A stretch of DNA of 64,000 nt from JABSSA01 sp039984715. GTDB lineage: Bacteria; Pseudomonadota; Alphaproteobacteria; Rhodobacterales; Rhodobacteraceae. Made by a program: the position numbers and the translations under genes. The first letter of the stretch is position 1. Each line of letters begins with the position of its first letter. The notes below the pieces were generated by a model that saw only the letters and a program-made list of their open reading frames with translations, was not told the origin of the DNA and ran no database searches. Below are positions 50,965 through 59,853 of this stretch, piece by piece. Location of the stretch: NCBI GenBank assembly GCA_039984715.1, contig JBDWUA010000004.1, forward strand, positions 496,001 to 560,000, given 5' to 3'.

Positions 50965-50992
50965 ATTCCAGTACCTTTCAAATTGATCTGGC

Positions 50993-51826
50993 TCAGAACT
51001 GCCAGCTATAGCCGACGCTGACGCCAAATTCTGGGTCGCCACTAAGTGTTCCGCCATCTGCCGCATCAACGGACGTGAAGTTGTTTACGCTGAGCGAAAC
51101 GGTCAGAGGTTGATCGACAATCGGCACAAAGGACACGCCGGCACTGGCGAAGTTGCCATTATAGTCCAAAATTACACCTGTGCGCCGAGTAACAGCAAGG
51201 CCCACGGCGCCGAAAATGCCAACGTCGTCCGTCCGCACACCGTTGTCGAAATCGCCAAAACGTTCATTGCCGACACCGATTGTGTAGGTCAAAAGCATTG
51301 GTCTTAGTGGATCATCCGACAGCGCGTTTACATTGCTGTAAGCCAAATAAAAGCTTGGATCGACGTTTTCTGTTTCATCGCCCCAGACGAGCGCGTTTTC
51401 AGCGCCAAAGGCTAAACTGGATGTCGGGGTCAATTGGCGGGTCACTTTTACCGACAGCGAGCCTTGCTCACCTGTACCCGATCCGGGACCATTGTCAGTC
51501 AGGCTGAAAATATTCGCGTTCAGCTCAACTCCGACATATTCACTGGGATTGCCGAAACCTAAACCTACATTGGCAGATCCATCAAGATCGCCGTCATTTG
51601 TGGTTCCGCCGATTGATGCGAATGCTTGGCCTTTGGCCGCGCCAAATCCTGATGGCACACCAATAGCAACGCCGGGCGATGCCACTGGCGCAGTCAAAAG
51701 GGCTTCGATCAGCCGTTTTTGTTCTTCAGAAAGCGTTACTTGACTCGCTGTCTGTCCAAAGGACGCTGTGCAAAATACGCCGGTTGCTACCAACGCTGCC
51801 AGAGAAGTTTTCATTGATCGTTCCAT
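50993..51826 (-). CDS. Putative outer-membrane beta-barrel protein
   Basis: 277 residues from the ATG at 51826 (CAGGAATCGCG upstream); a second ATG at 51814 with GGAACG is equally usable. Signal peptide LAALVATGVFCTASFG. The rest alternates polar and hydrophobic residues in short strands (GSLSVKVTRQL, VGVELNANIFSL, GVILDYNGNFASAGVSFV) and ends in an aromatic terminal residue (GYSWQF), the usual outer-membrane insertion signal. No family named with confidence. It is followed by the small secreted gene. Confidence 0.75.
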   Translation of the reverse strand: MERSMKTSLAALVATGVFCTASFGQTASQVTLSEEQKRLIEALLTAPVASPGVAIGVPSGFGAAKGQAFASIGGTTNDGDLDGSANVGLGFGNPSEYVGVELNANIFSLTDNGPGSGTGEQGSLSVKVTRQLTPTSSLAFGAENALVWGDETENVDPSFYLAYSNVNALSDDPLRPMLLTYTIGVGNERFGDFDNGVRTDDVGIFGAVGLAVTRRTGVILDYNGNFASAGVSFVPIVDQPLTVSLSVNNFTSVDAADGGTLSGDPEFGVSVGYSWQF

Positions 51827-52187
51827 TCGCGATTCCTGCCTGTATTACGCAACATCTGTGTCATTTGTTTGCCCAAGGTGCGGATAAATTTTGCCAAGGT
51901 CCCAAGACTTTTTAAATTGTTACCGAGTGATGTTGCTTGCTCGGACGCATCGAGCCGCAAAATGGGGTGCTGAGTCAAGAACGCAACCGACACGCGATTA
52001 AAGTGCTGATAATCTGTTGCAAAAAAAAATCAGCGCAGAGAGGGGCGAAATGCCATGGTTTTGGCATGCTTTACGGATGATTTGAGCCTTCGCACCAATA
52101 TTGCCGGGTTGTTTATGTGTGCGGGTAACTTGGCTCGTTCGGGCCAATATCGCAGCAAGCGCGAGAATCGCTAATCTTGGCCGAACT
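51827..52187. other. Gene-free stretch (361 bases)
   Basis: Between the barrel gene and the TerB-like gene, both on the minus strand. It has a run of nine A (52020-52028) and a short ATGCCA / TGGCAT pairing near 52050-52070. The small frame at 51811-51993 starts at GTG with no ribosome-binding site and overlaps the barrel gene, so I do not call it. Promoter of the barrel gene expected here. Confidence 0.5.
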
Positions 52188-52613
52188 CTACAGATTCATG
52201 TGGCGTGCACGCGAGCCGCGTTCGATTGCTGCGGCATGAAGACGGTCGATTTCCAACTGGTACCGAATCTCTTCGAGAAGCCGCAATTCGCTTTCTTGTA
52301 GCGTGCCATCAGCTGCTGCCACGTCACAGGCAAGCGCATAAGCCGTTTCATTCAAACGATCTGGCAAGCTTTCCTTGATAAGGCCGAACAATGCATCAAG
52401 GCCATCTTCCTGCTCGAAAAGGTCAAACACGATTTGGGCAATTGTCTGCAGGCGGTCTGCATCATAGCCAGCAAATACGGGTAAATTGTTCACCGCCGTG
52501 TTGATTTTGACCAGCTCAGCCGTACGGATGTTTTCGTCGGAGGCGGAGATCGCAACCATGAGCGCAACAAGAGTGTCTTGCGTAGAAAAGGTGTGCGGGA
52601 TGTCGTCGTGCAT
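52188..52613 (-). CDS. TerB-like (tellurite resistance TerB family) protein
   Basis: 141-residue all-helical cytoplasmic protein. The TerB-type repeats of small helices are visible: LVALMVAISASDENIRTAELVKI and ALACDVAAADGTLQESELRLLEEI (in part), each with the acidic ASD/AADG turn that binds divalent metal in TerB. CGGAGAACTTCG precedes the ATG. Stand-alone TerB-like proteins are common and do not imply tellurite resistance. Confidence 0.87.
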   Translation of the reverse strand: MHDDIPHTFSTQDTLVALMVAISASDENIRTAELVKINTAVNNLPVFAGYDADRLQTIAQIVFDLFEQEDGLDALFGLIKESLPDRLNETAYALACDVAAADGTLQESELRLLEEIRYQLEIDRLHAAAIERGSRARHMNL

Positions 52614-52707
52614 CGAAGTTCTCCGTTGTCATTGAGTGCACTACTTATTGACCGTCCCTGCACAGGGCAATAGGTAGCGGCGCAATCCGCATGAAGGAAC
52701 TTGATAC

Positions 52708-54285
52708 ATGTCCTCTTTCCGTGACGCCGCTATGACAAGCAAAGCTTGGCCTTTTGAAGAAGCGCGGCGCGTGTTGAAGCGCTTTGAAAAAGCACCACCG
52801 GAAAAGGGATATGCCCTTTTTGAGACAGGGTATGGTCCGTCGGGTTTGCCGCATATTGGAACCTTTGGAGAGGTATTGCGCACGACAATGGTGCGGCGCG
52901 CCTTTGAGGTTATCTCTGATATCCCAACAAAGCTGATTGCGTTTTCGGATGATTTGGATGGTCTTCGCAAAGTGCCAGACAACGTGCCCAACCCGGAACG
53001 GTTGCAAGATTTTTTGCAACATCCATTGACCGCAGTTCCCGATCCGTTCGGAGAATTTGAGAGCTTTGGACACCACAATAACGCGATGTTGCAGCGATTT
53101 TTGGGCACTTTTGGGTTTGATTACGAGTTCTATTCGGCACGTGAATTTTATACGTCTGGCCGCTTTGATGAAACGCTTTTGAGGGCAACCGAAAAGTATG
53201 ATGAGCTGATGGCCGTCATGTTGAAGTCGCTGCGAGAAGAGCGCCAACAGACGTATTCCATCTTTTTGCCGATCAGCCCAACGACGGGGCGCGTGCTGTA
53301 TGTGCCGATGAAAGATGTGAATGGCGCAACGGGCGAGATCACATTTGAGGATGAAGATGGAACAGATGTGACGACGTCTGTGACTGGCGGAAACGTCAAG
53401 TTCCAATGGAAGCCAGATTTTGGGGCACGTTGGGCGGCTTTGGGCGTGGATTTCGAACCTTATGGCAAAGAGCACGCCCCCAATACGGCGATTTATTCCA
53501 AAATCTGTCGCCTTCTTGGTGGGACCCCACCCGAAGTGTTCACCTATGAGTTGTTCTTGGACGAAGAGGGCGGCAAAATCTCAAAGTCGAAAGGCAACGG
53601 GCTGTCGATTGACGAATGGCTCACCTATGCCGCGACCGAGAGTTTGTCTTATTACATGTACCAAAAACCCAAAACGGCCAAACGTTTGGGGTGGAGTGTG
53701 ATACCGAAGGCTGTGGATGAATATCATCAACAATTGCGTGCTTATGCCAAACAAGACGACGCGCAGCGGGCCAACAATCCGGTGTTTCACGTTCACGGTG
53801 AAAACGTACCAGAATCTGACATGGTCGTTCCGTTCGCAATGTTGCTGAACCTTGCATCGGTATCGGGTGCTGAAGACAAAGAAACGTTGTGGGGCTTCAT
53901 TGGACGTTATGCGCCAGAAGCGTCCGCTGTAACGCATCCTGGATTAGATCAGGCTGTTGGCTTTGCTGTCCGGTATTTCAATGACTTTGTGAAACCACAG
54001 CGGACATTCCGTTTGCCGACTGATCAAGAACGCGAAGCGATCGATGCGTTGCGTGCTGAACTTGTGTCTTACGACGGTGCATTGGATGACGAAGCATTGC
54101 AATCGGTGGTGTATTCCGTCGGTCGTGATCGGTTTGACCCGCTGCGGGATTGGTTCAAGGCACTGTACGAAGTTCTATTGGGTGCGTCGCAGGGGCCGCG
54201 GTTTGGTGGTTTCATCGCGCTGTATGGGATCGAAGAAACGATTGCGTTGATTGACAAAGCCTTGGCTGGTGAATTGGCGGAGTGA
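52708..54285 (+). CDS. lysS: Class I lysyl-tRNA synthetase
   Basis: Charges tRNA-Lys by the class I fold, the archaeal-type enzyme that replaces class II LysRS in many alphaproteobacteria. 525 residues, GAAGGAACTTGATAC before the ATG. The HIGH motif is PHIGTFGE and the KMSKS motif KISKSKGNG. The long N-terminal segment GYGPSGLPHIG is typical. It is divergent from the TerB-like gene. Confidence 0.95.
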   Translation: MSSFRDAAMTSKAWPFEEARRVLKRFEKAPPEKGYALFETGYGPSGLPHIGTFGEVLRTTMVRRAFEVISDIPTKLIAFSDDLDGLRKVPDNVPNPERLQDFLQHPLTAVPDPFGEFESFGHHNNAMLQRFLGTFGFDYEFYSAREFYTSGRFDETLLRATEKYDELMAVMLKSLREERQQTYSIFLPISPTTGRVLYVPMKDVNGATGEITFEDEDGTDVTTSVTGGNVKFQWKPDFGARWAALGVDFEPYGKEHAPNTAIYSKICRLLGGTPPEVFTYELFLDEEGGKISKSKGNGLSIDEWLTYAATESLSYYMYQKPKTAKRLGWSVIPKAVDEYHQQLRAYAKQDDAQRANNPVFHVHGENVPESDMVVPFAMLLNLASVSGAEDKETLWGFIGRYAPEASAVTHPGLDQAVGFAVRYFNDFVKPQRTFRLPTDQEREAIDALRAELVSYDGALDDEALQSVVYSVGRDRFDPLRDWFKALYEVLLGASQGPRFGGFIALYGIEETIALIDKALAGELAE

Positions 54286-54414
54286 CGATGTTCGGACGCT
54301 GTTGGCCCATGCGGGCCAATGCGCCCCGCCCACCGTCCCTTTGATCACCTTGATCTACCTAGAAATTGCCTAAATGGGTTTGTGTGCTACCTTTCCAATT
54401 ATGAAAGGGAGATC

Positions 54415-54819
54415 ATGATGCGGAACTGGATTGTTGGGGTTGTGCTGGCGCTAGGGATGCCCATGGCATCATTTGGGCAGGGAACTGAGATAAAAGGTGT
54501 GATTTCCAGTCAAATCGAAGCCTTTCGATCAGACGATTTTTCGACGGCATTTACCTTTGCGAGTCCGGCCATTCAATTGATGTTTAGAACGCCTGACAAT
54601 TTTGGCCGGATGGTTAGCCAAGGCTTTCCAATGGTTTGGCGTCCGTCTGACGTTGAATACCTTGGCTTGCATCAGGAGCCGGGCGCATTGGTCCAACGCG
54701 TCCAAGTTACAGATGCGGAAGGGGTTTCGCACGTGCTGGATTACATGATGGTCGAAACTGCGGATGGTTGGAAAATTAACGGTGTCGAATTGGTCAAGAA
54801 TGACGATTTGAGCGTTTAA
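54415..54819 (+). CDS. DUF4864 secreted protein
   Basis: 134 residues from the ATG at 54415 with AAAGGGAGATC upstream; the frame from 54319 is a shadow. Signal peptide IVGVVLALGMPMASFG. The domain IEAFRSDDFSTAFTFASPAIQLMF and NFGRMVSQGFPMVWRPSDV (in part) is DUF4864, a small alpha+beta fold seen in proteobacterial exported proteins and loosely similar to SnoaL/NTF2-like domains. Role unknown. Confidence 0.82.
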   Translation: MMRNWIVGVVLALGMPMASFGQGTEIKGVISSQIEAFRSDDFSTAFTFASPAIQLMFRTPDNFGRMVSQGFPMVWRPSDVEYLGLHQEPGALVQRVQVTDAEGVSHVLDYMMVETADGWKINGVELVKNDDLSV

Positions 54820-55021
54820 CGCCCAATTTGAAAAGGCTCCATCGAAAGCCGAAATGCATCAACAGATGTTTCGTGATTTCGACAAGCACCGTCACGGTGG
54901 TGTGAGCGGTAGTTAACCATTCATTGATACATCCCTTGCCCGAGCTGCTCGACACACGAGTAGCGGTCGGTTGATCGGCATTGCGCGAAATGCGCGACGC
55001 CAGTGGGAAAGGGATTTCTGG

Positions 55022-57304
55022 ATGAATAAGGCCATCACGGATGGTGTGCTGCTTATGCCGCCTGCCTTTGCAAATGGATTGGATGTTTGGTCACGTGGCA
55101 ATGGAACGCCGGGGACAGATACATACGATGTGCAACCCAATGCGGCCTTTGTGCCAGCAGATGCAGATTTCGGGGGATGCCTCGAATTGCAAAAAGTCGA
55201 TGCGACCCAAAAGGTGCGATACATGGGCGAGACCCCTTTGTTGCCGGGGTGTTATTTACGCATAACAGCGCGCATCAAGGCGATCAGTGGCAATTTCCCA
55301 TCCGTTCGGATTGCGGCCTTTGCCGGAGGAGCGGGTGGAAGTGCTGTACCTGACGTAATTGAAACAGGGCCAAGTGTGGCGTTGTCGAGCTATGGATCGG
55401 TTGTTGAGGTATCTGCGATTGTAGGTGCTGGAAATCGAAACGGCGTCGACATGGTTTGGGGTCGTGATGCGCTTTATGGGCATTTCGGTCTGGATTTGAC
55501 GGGGCAGAATGGGGGAATTGTTCGGATCGATGATTTGATCATCGAAGACATAACGGGCGCCTTCCTGCGAGACATAGTTGCGACAGTAGATGTGCGCGAT
55601 TACGGTGCGATTGGCGATGGCGTTACAGATGACAGCGCTGCTTTTGATGCTGCGAATGCGGCGGCGAATGGCCGAACTATCCTTGTGCCCGAAGGTGTTT
55701 TCCGGCTGGAGAACGACGTGACCTTTGATAGTCCGGCGCAATTCGAAGGCGTCCTGACAATGCCGACAGAGGCGATGTTACTGCTGCGCCGTAATTTTGA
55801 TTTCCCGAATTATTTAGAGGCGTTTGAAAACGAAACACTGGCTTTCCAGAAGGGATTTCAAGCGCTTCTGAACAACTCAGATCACGAGAGTTTCGATCTG
55901 GGTGGACGCAAGATCACCATCGAGAACGAAATCGACATGCAGGCGGCGGTTCCCAACCGAACCGGCTATACAACGCGGCGGGTTTTGCGAAACGGTCAAC
56001 TTGATGCGCAAGGTAGCAATTGGGACGACGAAGTCGTGACCAGTCAGGGGACGTATTCCACCGCCAATGCGACGCGACTGACAAACGTCACCAATGTTGC
56101 AAATGTTCCTGTCGGAGCCTTAGTCGAAGGTACGGGAGTCGGGCGCGAGGTGTTTGTGCGATCCAAAAATGTCGCTGCCCAAGAATTAACGCTGAGCGCA
56201 CCTTTGTTTGATGGTGTTGGGACGCAAAACTTTACGTTCACGCGGTTTAAATACGTTCTCAATTTCAATGGCTTTTCGCTGCTGTCCAAGTTCATTTTGG
56301 ACAGTATTGAAATCCAGTGTAATGCGCGATGTTCCGGCGTCTTGCTTGCGCCTTCAGGTTCAACGTTTCAGATGCATGATTGTTTTATTTCCCGGCCAAA
56401 AGACCGTGGTATCACGTCGAATGGCGAAGGGTGTCAGGGGATGTTGATCGACCGATGTCAATTCTTGTCATCGGAAGAGGCGCTGGAGGTGTCTCAACGC
56501 AAGTCCATTGTGTTGAACATGAATGCCAATGATCTAAAGCTGCGGAATAATCGGGCGACAAGGTTCCGTCATTTCGCGTTGGTCGCAGGCCAGAATAACT
56601 TGATCATGGGAAACCATTTCTTTCAGGGGGATGAAACACCGGGTGGTATCCGCACGGCTGGTTTGATTCTTGCAACGACGCATACAAGTTCGATTGTGTC
56701 AGACAATTATGTGGATAATTGTTTCATCGAATGGACCAATGAACACGATCCAGCGCCAGAGCAATCCGGAGAATTTTCGTTCAGCTCGCTGACCATCACG
56801 GACAATGTATTTTTGTCGGGGGATGTTGCGCCATGGTTCAATTACATTGTGGTTAAACCACACGGGGCTGGCCATTTCTTGAACGGTGTGAATATCGCAA
56901 ACAACCGGTTCCGTTCGATCAACGGTACAATTACGCGTGTTGAAGGCATCGATACGTCGTTCTCGGATCTGGACAATTCCCAGCATCGCGATGTCACAGT
57001 TCAAGGCAATTCGTTTCACAACATAGATGAGACCATGGCCTCGCCCTTGCGTATTCGACATTCCGAGAACTCGGAAGCGCTTAGTTGGACCATCGATGCT
57101 GGGGTGAATTTACCGTTTCAGGGACGGGCGATGGGATGCGATAGCGTTGTTATGCTTGGCGAAGTGACGAATGCGTCCGAAGAGCAAGTTTTTCAAAGTC
57201 CGCATGTGGACCTGCAACAAGGGGCAGACCGGGATCAGGTGATGTTGACTTGGGGCGAGGCCATAAAAGGCCAAGTGCAGGTAACGGTTCGAATGGACCG
57301 TTAG
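55022..57304 (+). CDS. Large right-handed beta-helix protein (pectate_lyase_3 / GH28-related)
   Basis: 760 residues from the ATG at 55022 (AAGGGATTTCTGG upstream); the TTG start at 54971 is less likely. Residues 1 to about 190 form a carbohydrate-binding-like domain. Around residue 195 the pectate_lyase_3 signature VDVRDYGAIGDGVTDDSAAF begins a parallel beta-helix that runs to about 700 with N-rich ladder residues (RNNRATRF, ITDNVFLSG, IANNRF). No signal peptide is visible, so export would need another route. Such proteins bind or cleave acidic polysaccharide; the catalytic residues cannot be assigned by eye. It meets the next gene stop-to-stop with a four-base overlap. Confidence 0.85.
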   Translation: MNKAITDGVLLMPPAFANGLDVWSRGNGTPGTDTYDVQPNAAFVPADADFGGCLELQKVDATQKVRYMGETPLLPGCYLRITARIKAISGNFPSVRIAAFAGGAGGSAVPDVIETGPSVALSSYGSVVEVSAIVGAGNRNGVDMVWGRDALYGHFGLDLTGQNGGIVRIDDLIIEDITGAFLRDIVATVDVRDYGAIGDGVTDDSAAFDAANAAANGRTILVPEGVFRLENDVTFDSPAQFEGVLTMPTEAMLLLRRNFDFPNYLEAFENETLAFQKGFQALLNNSDHESFDLGGRKITIENEIDMQAAVPNRTGYTTRRVLRNGQLDAQGSNWDDEVVTSQGTYSTANATRLTNVTNVANVPVGALVEGTGVGREVFVRSKNVAAQELTLSAPLFDGVGTQNFTFTRFKYVLNFNGFSLLSKFILDSIEIQCNARCSGVLLAPSGSTFQMHDCFISRPKDRGITSNGEGCQGMLIDRCQFLSSEEALEVSQRKSIVLNMNANDLKLRNNRATRFRHFALVAGQNNLIMGNHFFQGDETPGGIRTAGLILATTHTSSIVSDNYVDNCFIEWTNEHDPAPEQSGEFSFSSLTITDNVFLSGDVAPWFNYIVVKPHGAGHFLNGVNIANNRFRSINGTITRVEGIDTSFSDLDNSQHRDVTVQGNSFHNIDETMASPLRIRHSENSEALSWTIDAGVNLPFQGRAMGCDSVVMLGEVTNASEEQVFQSPHVDLQQGADRDQVMLTWGEAIKGQVQVTVRMDR

Positions 57305-57963
57305 AAGTCACGCCAAAGGGAAAGGCGTGCCGAAACGCGCCCTTCCTCTAGCTCTAGACCAAACTGGTAGCTGCTTTTTGCATTTGCCGGGGACCAAATG
57401 ACTGACGGCGCGAGGGTGATATCTGTGTCATCCTCGCTGGCCGCGATAAACACTTGCATCATTGCTTTCCAATGTTCGTGAAACGCCAACCCGATTGTGC
57501 TGTCGATTTTGTACAATGTGCTGGACGCCCCAAAGGGTTGTTCCAGTGACGTGTCAAACGTCACCCAACCGTTTTTGTCCCATAACGAAAAGCCCCGCCC
57601 GACAGAAAACCCAAGGTAAGCCACAGCGTCGTTTGCGCCTGCGCCGCGGCGATAGCCGAGGCCAAGTTCGTAAGCCGCCAACCAGCGTTTTTCCCTTGGC
57701 CCAATGGGGCGGCGTATGAACGCCAACAACTCTTGGTCTCCGATGCCCAATGGACCCATCTCAACGTTGAGTTTTCCACCTACCGTGATGTCCGGAGTAA
57801 GACCGTATTCAGCGTAAACGCCGCCTTCGACATCTGTTGATGCATGTATTTCCGACGAAAAAGACAAAAACCCTTTGCCGTCTTCACGCAGCCATGGTCC
57901 AGCAATTGCCGACGACGACAGGACGACGCTCAAGATTCCAATATGTCCGATCGACCGCAGCAA
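57301..57963 (-). CDS. Putative outer-membrane barrel protein facing the beta-helix gene
   Basis: 220 residues, signal peptide IGILSVVLSSSAIA, mature start GPWLREDGKGFLSFS. Alternating strand pattern (ITVGGKLNVEMG, YELGLGYRRG, WVTFDTSLEQPFG, LEEGRVSARLSLWRDF) and a terminal phenylalanine indicate an outer-membrane barrel of 8-12 strands. It converges with the beta-helix gene. No assigned family; a transport or assembly role for an exopolysaccharide-active neighbour is only a guess. Confidence 0.75.
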   Translation of the reverse strand: MLRSIGHIGILSVVLSSSAIAGPWLREDGKGFLSFSSEIHASTDVEGGVYAEYGLTPDITVGGKLNVEMGPLGIGDQELLAFIRRPIGPREKRWLAAYELGLGYRRGAGANDAVAYLGFSVGRGFSLWDKNGWVTFDTSLEQPFGASSTLYKIDSTIGLAFHEHWKAMMQVFIAASEDDTDITLAPSVIWSPANAKSSYQFGLELEEGRVSARLSLWRDF

Positions 57964-58178
57964 CGTCGCCCCCTGTAACGGAATATTTGCGCGGGCATGG
58001 TTAATAAATGGTTGCCGTTTCGGTGTCAGAGAGCACCTGCATCCTAACGGGAAGGCTCACGGTATTCTGATCCGAACCCAATCAGTTACAAAGTAACGTG
58101 ACAGAGTTGGTCGCGTACCGTAACACTTGTTCAGAATATGTACCGGCATTATCGGCTGGGAGAGAATGGGAGGATATC

Positions 58179-59213
58179 ATGAGTTTCACACGGAAAGCAT
58201 TTTTGGGATTGGCAAGTGCGGCTGCATTAGCTTTGGGCGTCAAAGGCGTGCAAGCACAAGAGGTTACGCTGAGCATGCATCAGTTTTTGCCTGACCAAGC
58301 GAATGTGCCAAAGCTGATCTTGAACCCTTGGGCGGACAGCATTGAAGAAGCATCTGGCGGGCGGATCAAAATTGATCGTTATCCTTCGATGCAATTGGGC
58401 GGCAGCCCACCTGAATTGATGGATCAGGCCGTTGATGGTGTTGCCGATATCGTTTGGACGGTTGTTGGCTATACGCCGGGACGTTTCCCAAGAACCGAAG
58501 TGTTTGAAATGCCATTCATGATGACCAATGCACGTGCGGCAAGCCGGGCGTATTGGGAAATGTTTGAAAAACACATGAAAGATACCGAATTCAAGGACGT
58601 CCATATTCTTGGGACTTGGGTGCATGGACCGGGCATGATCCATACCAACAAAGAGGTGCGGACACCCGCCGACATGGAAGGCCTGAAAATCCGTGGCGGT
58701 TCGCGTACTGTGAACACACTGCTGAACAAAGTCGGAGCGACTCCAGTTGGTATGCCTGTACCTGCCGTGCCAGAGGGTTTGTCCAAAGGCGTCATCGACG
58801 GAACGACGATCCCTTGGGAAGTCACTGCCGCATTGAAGGTGCCAGAATTGGTTGGCAACCACACAGAATTCGAAGGCAAAGCACTGTATACGCTGACCTT
58901 CGTTCTGGCGATGAACAAAGATCGTTACGAGAGCCTTCCAGACGACCTAAAAGCAATCGTTGACAGCAAATCAGGTCTTGAGTTTTCGGTGTTTGCCGGT
59001 GGCACACAAGCAGATGCAGATGGTCCATCCCGTAAATTGGCGGCTGATCGTGGCAACAACATCGTGAAGGTATCGGGCAGCGACTTGGACGCGTGGAAAA
59101 CGGCTGCACAGCCAATCTATGACGAATGGATTGCAGACATGAACAGCAAGGACATCGACGGACAGGCGTTGTTGGACGAAGCACGTTCATTGATTGATCA
59201 ATATACCGAGTAA
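58179..59213 (+). CDS. TRAP transporter solute receptor (DctP family)
   Basis: 344 residues from the ATG at 58179 with GGGAGGATATC upstream. Signal peptide AFLGLASAAALALGVKGVQA. DctP-fold landmarks are present: QFLPDQANVPKLI, WADSIEEASGGRIKIDRYPSMQLGG (in part), GLKIRGGSRTVN with the arginine that usually clamps a carboxylate, and GTTIPWE. It binds an organic acid in the periplasm and hands it to the DctQM membrane proteins encoded next. The exact ligand is not deducible. Confidence 0.93.
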   Translation: MSFTRKAFLGLASAAALALGVKGVQAQEVTLSMHQFLPDQANVPKLILNPWADSIEEASGGRIKIDRYPSMQLGGSPPELMDQAVDGVADIVWTVVGYTPGRFPRTEVFEMPFMMTNARAASRAYWEMFEKHMKDTEFKDVHILGTWVHGPGMIHTNKEVRTPADMEGLKIRGGSRTVNTLLNKVGATPVGMPVPAVPEGLSKGVIDGTTIPWEVTAALKVPELVGNHTEFEGKALYTLTFVLAMNKDRYESLPDDLKAIVDSKSGLEFSVFAGGTQADADGPSRKLAADRGNNIVKVSGSDLDAWKTAAQPIYDEWIADMNSKDIDGQALLDEARSLIDQYTE

Positions 59214-59225
59214 TCGGTTAGATTT

Positions 59226-59258
59226 GCACCGGGCTGGCCATTGGTGTCAGCCCGGTGC
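59226..59258 (+). other. Perfect 11-bp stem-loop between dctP and dctQ
   Basis: GCACCGGGCTG (59226-59236) and CAGCCCGGTGC (59248-59258) pair without mismatch around an 11-base loop, 12 bases after the dctP stop. No T-tract follows. Typical of structures that protect the receptor mRNA or limit read-through so the receptor outnumbers the membrane subunits. Confidence 0.75.
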
Positions 59259-59270
59259 GCATACGGGGAA

Positions 59271-59849
59271 ATGGGTGTGTTGCACAAGTTTGTGAAAGGG
59301 ATCGCACAGATCTCTGCGATTGTAGGCGGAGTCGTCTTGACCGCTTTGATAATCCTAACAACGCTGTCCATTTTCGGGCGCTCAATTTCCAAAGCGATGC
59401 ATTCAGATTGGGCTGAAACCTGGATCGGCGGATTGTCGGATTGGGTCATTCGCACCGGCATCGATGAAATCAACGGCACCTATGAATTGACCGAAGCGGG
59501 CGTGGCCTTTGCCATTTTTGCGTTTCTCCCGATTTGCCAATTTTACGGTGCACACGCGACAGTCGATGTTTTTACATCCGCATTGGGTGAACGCGCCAAT
59601 CGTGTTTTGCGGCTGATATGGGAAGTCGTTCTGACGCTGACCATCGTTTTTGTCACAGAACGGTTGTGGGACGGCATGCTGCGTTATCTCAACAATGGTG
59701 AGACGACATTGTTTTTGCAATTCCCGGTTTGGTGGGCCTATGCATTGTCTGTGGGGGCCGCGATTTTAGCCTGTATTACGGCGATCTATTGCGCGGGCGC
59801 ACGCCTGACCGAGGCCGTGACAGGCCGCATTATTTTACCGCAGGGATGA
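59271..59849 (+). CDS. TRAP transporter small permease (DctQ family)
   Basis: 192 residues from the ATG at 59271; a TTG at 59241 also keeps the frame, and a GTG at 59277 could serve. Four transmembrane helices: from ISAIVGGVVLTALIILTTLSIFG; AFAIFAFLPICQF with the family's H-A-x-V-D-V-F motif (AHATVDVFT) after it; LRLIWEVVLTLTIVFV; and WWAYALSVGAAILACI. The fold and position between DctP and DctM identify it. It stops four bases before dctM. Confidence 0.9.
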   Translation: MGVLHKFVKGIAQISAIVGGVVLTALIILTTLSIFGRSISKAMHSDWAETWIGGLSDWVIRTGIDEINGTYELTEAGVAFAIFAFLPICQFYGAHATVDVFTSALGERANRVLRLIWEVVLTLTIVFVTERLWDGMLRYLNNGETTLFLQFPVWWAYALSVGAAILACITAIYCAGARLTEAVTGRIILPQG

Positions 59850-59853
59850 TGAC

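Noticed and set aside
51811..51993. Minus-strand 60-residue frame ahead of the barrel gene
   Set aside because: GTG start with no Shine-Dalgarno and overlap with the barrel-gene start; no family resemblance.
52188..52613. Tellurite resistance locus
   Set aside because: Only a single TerB-like protein is present; none of the other ter genes lie nearby.
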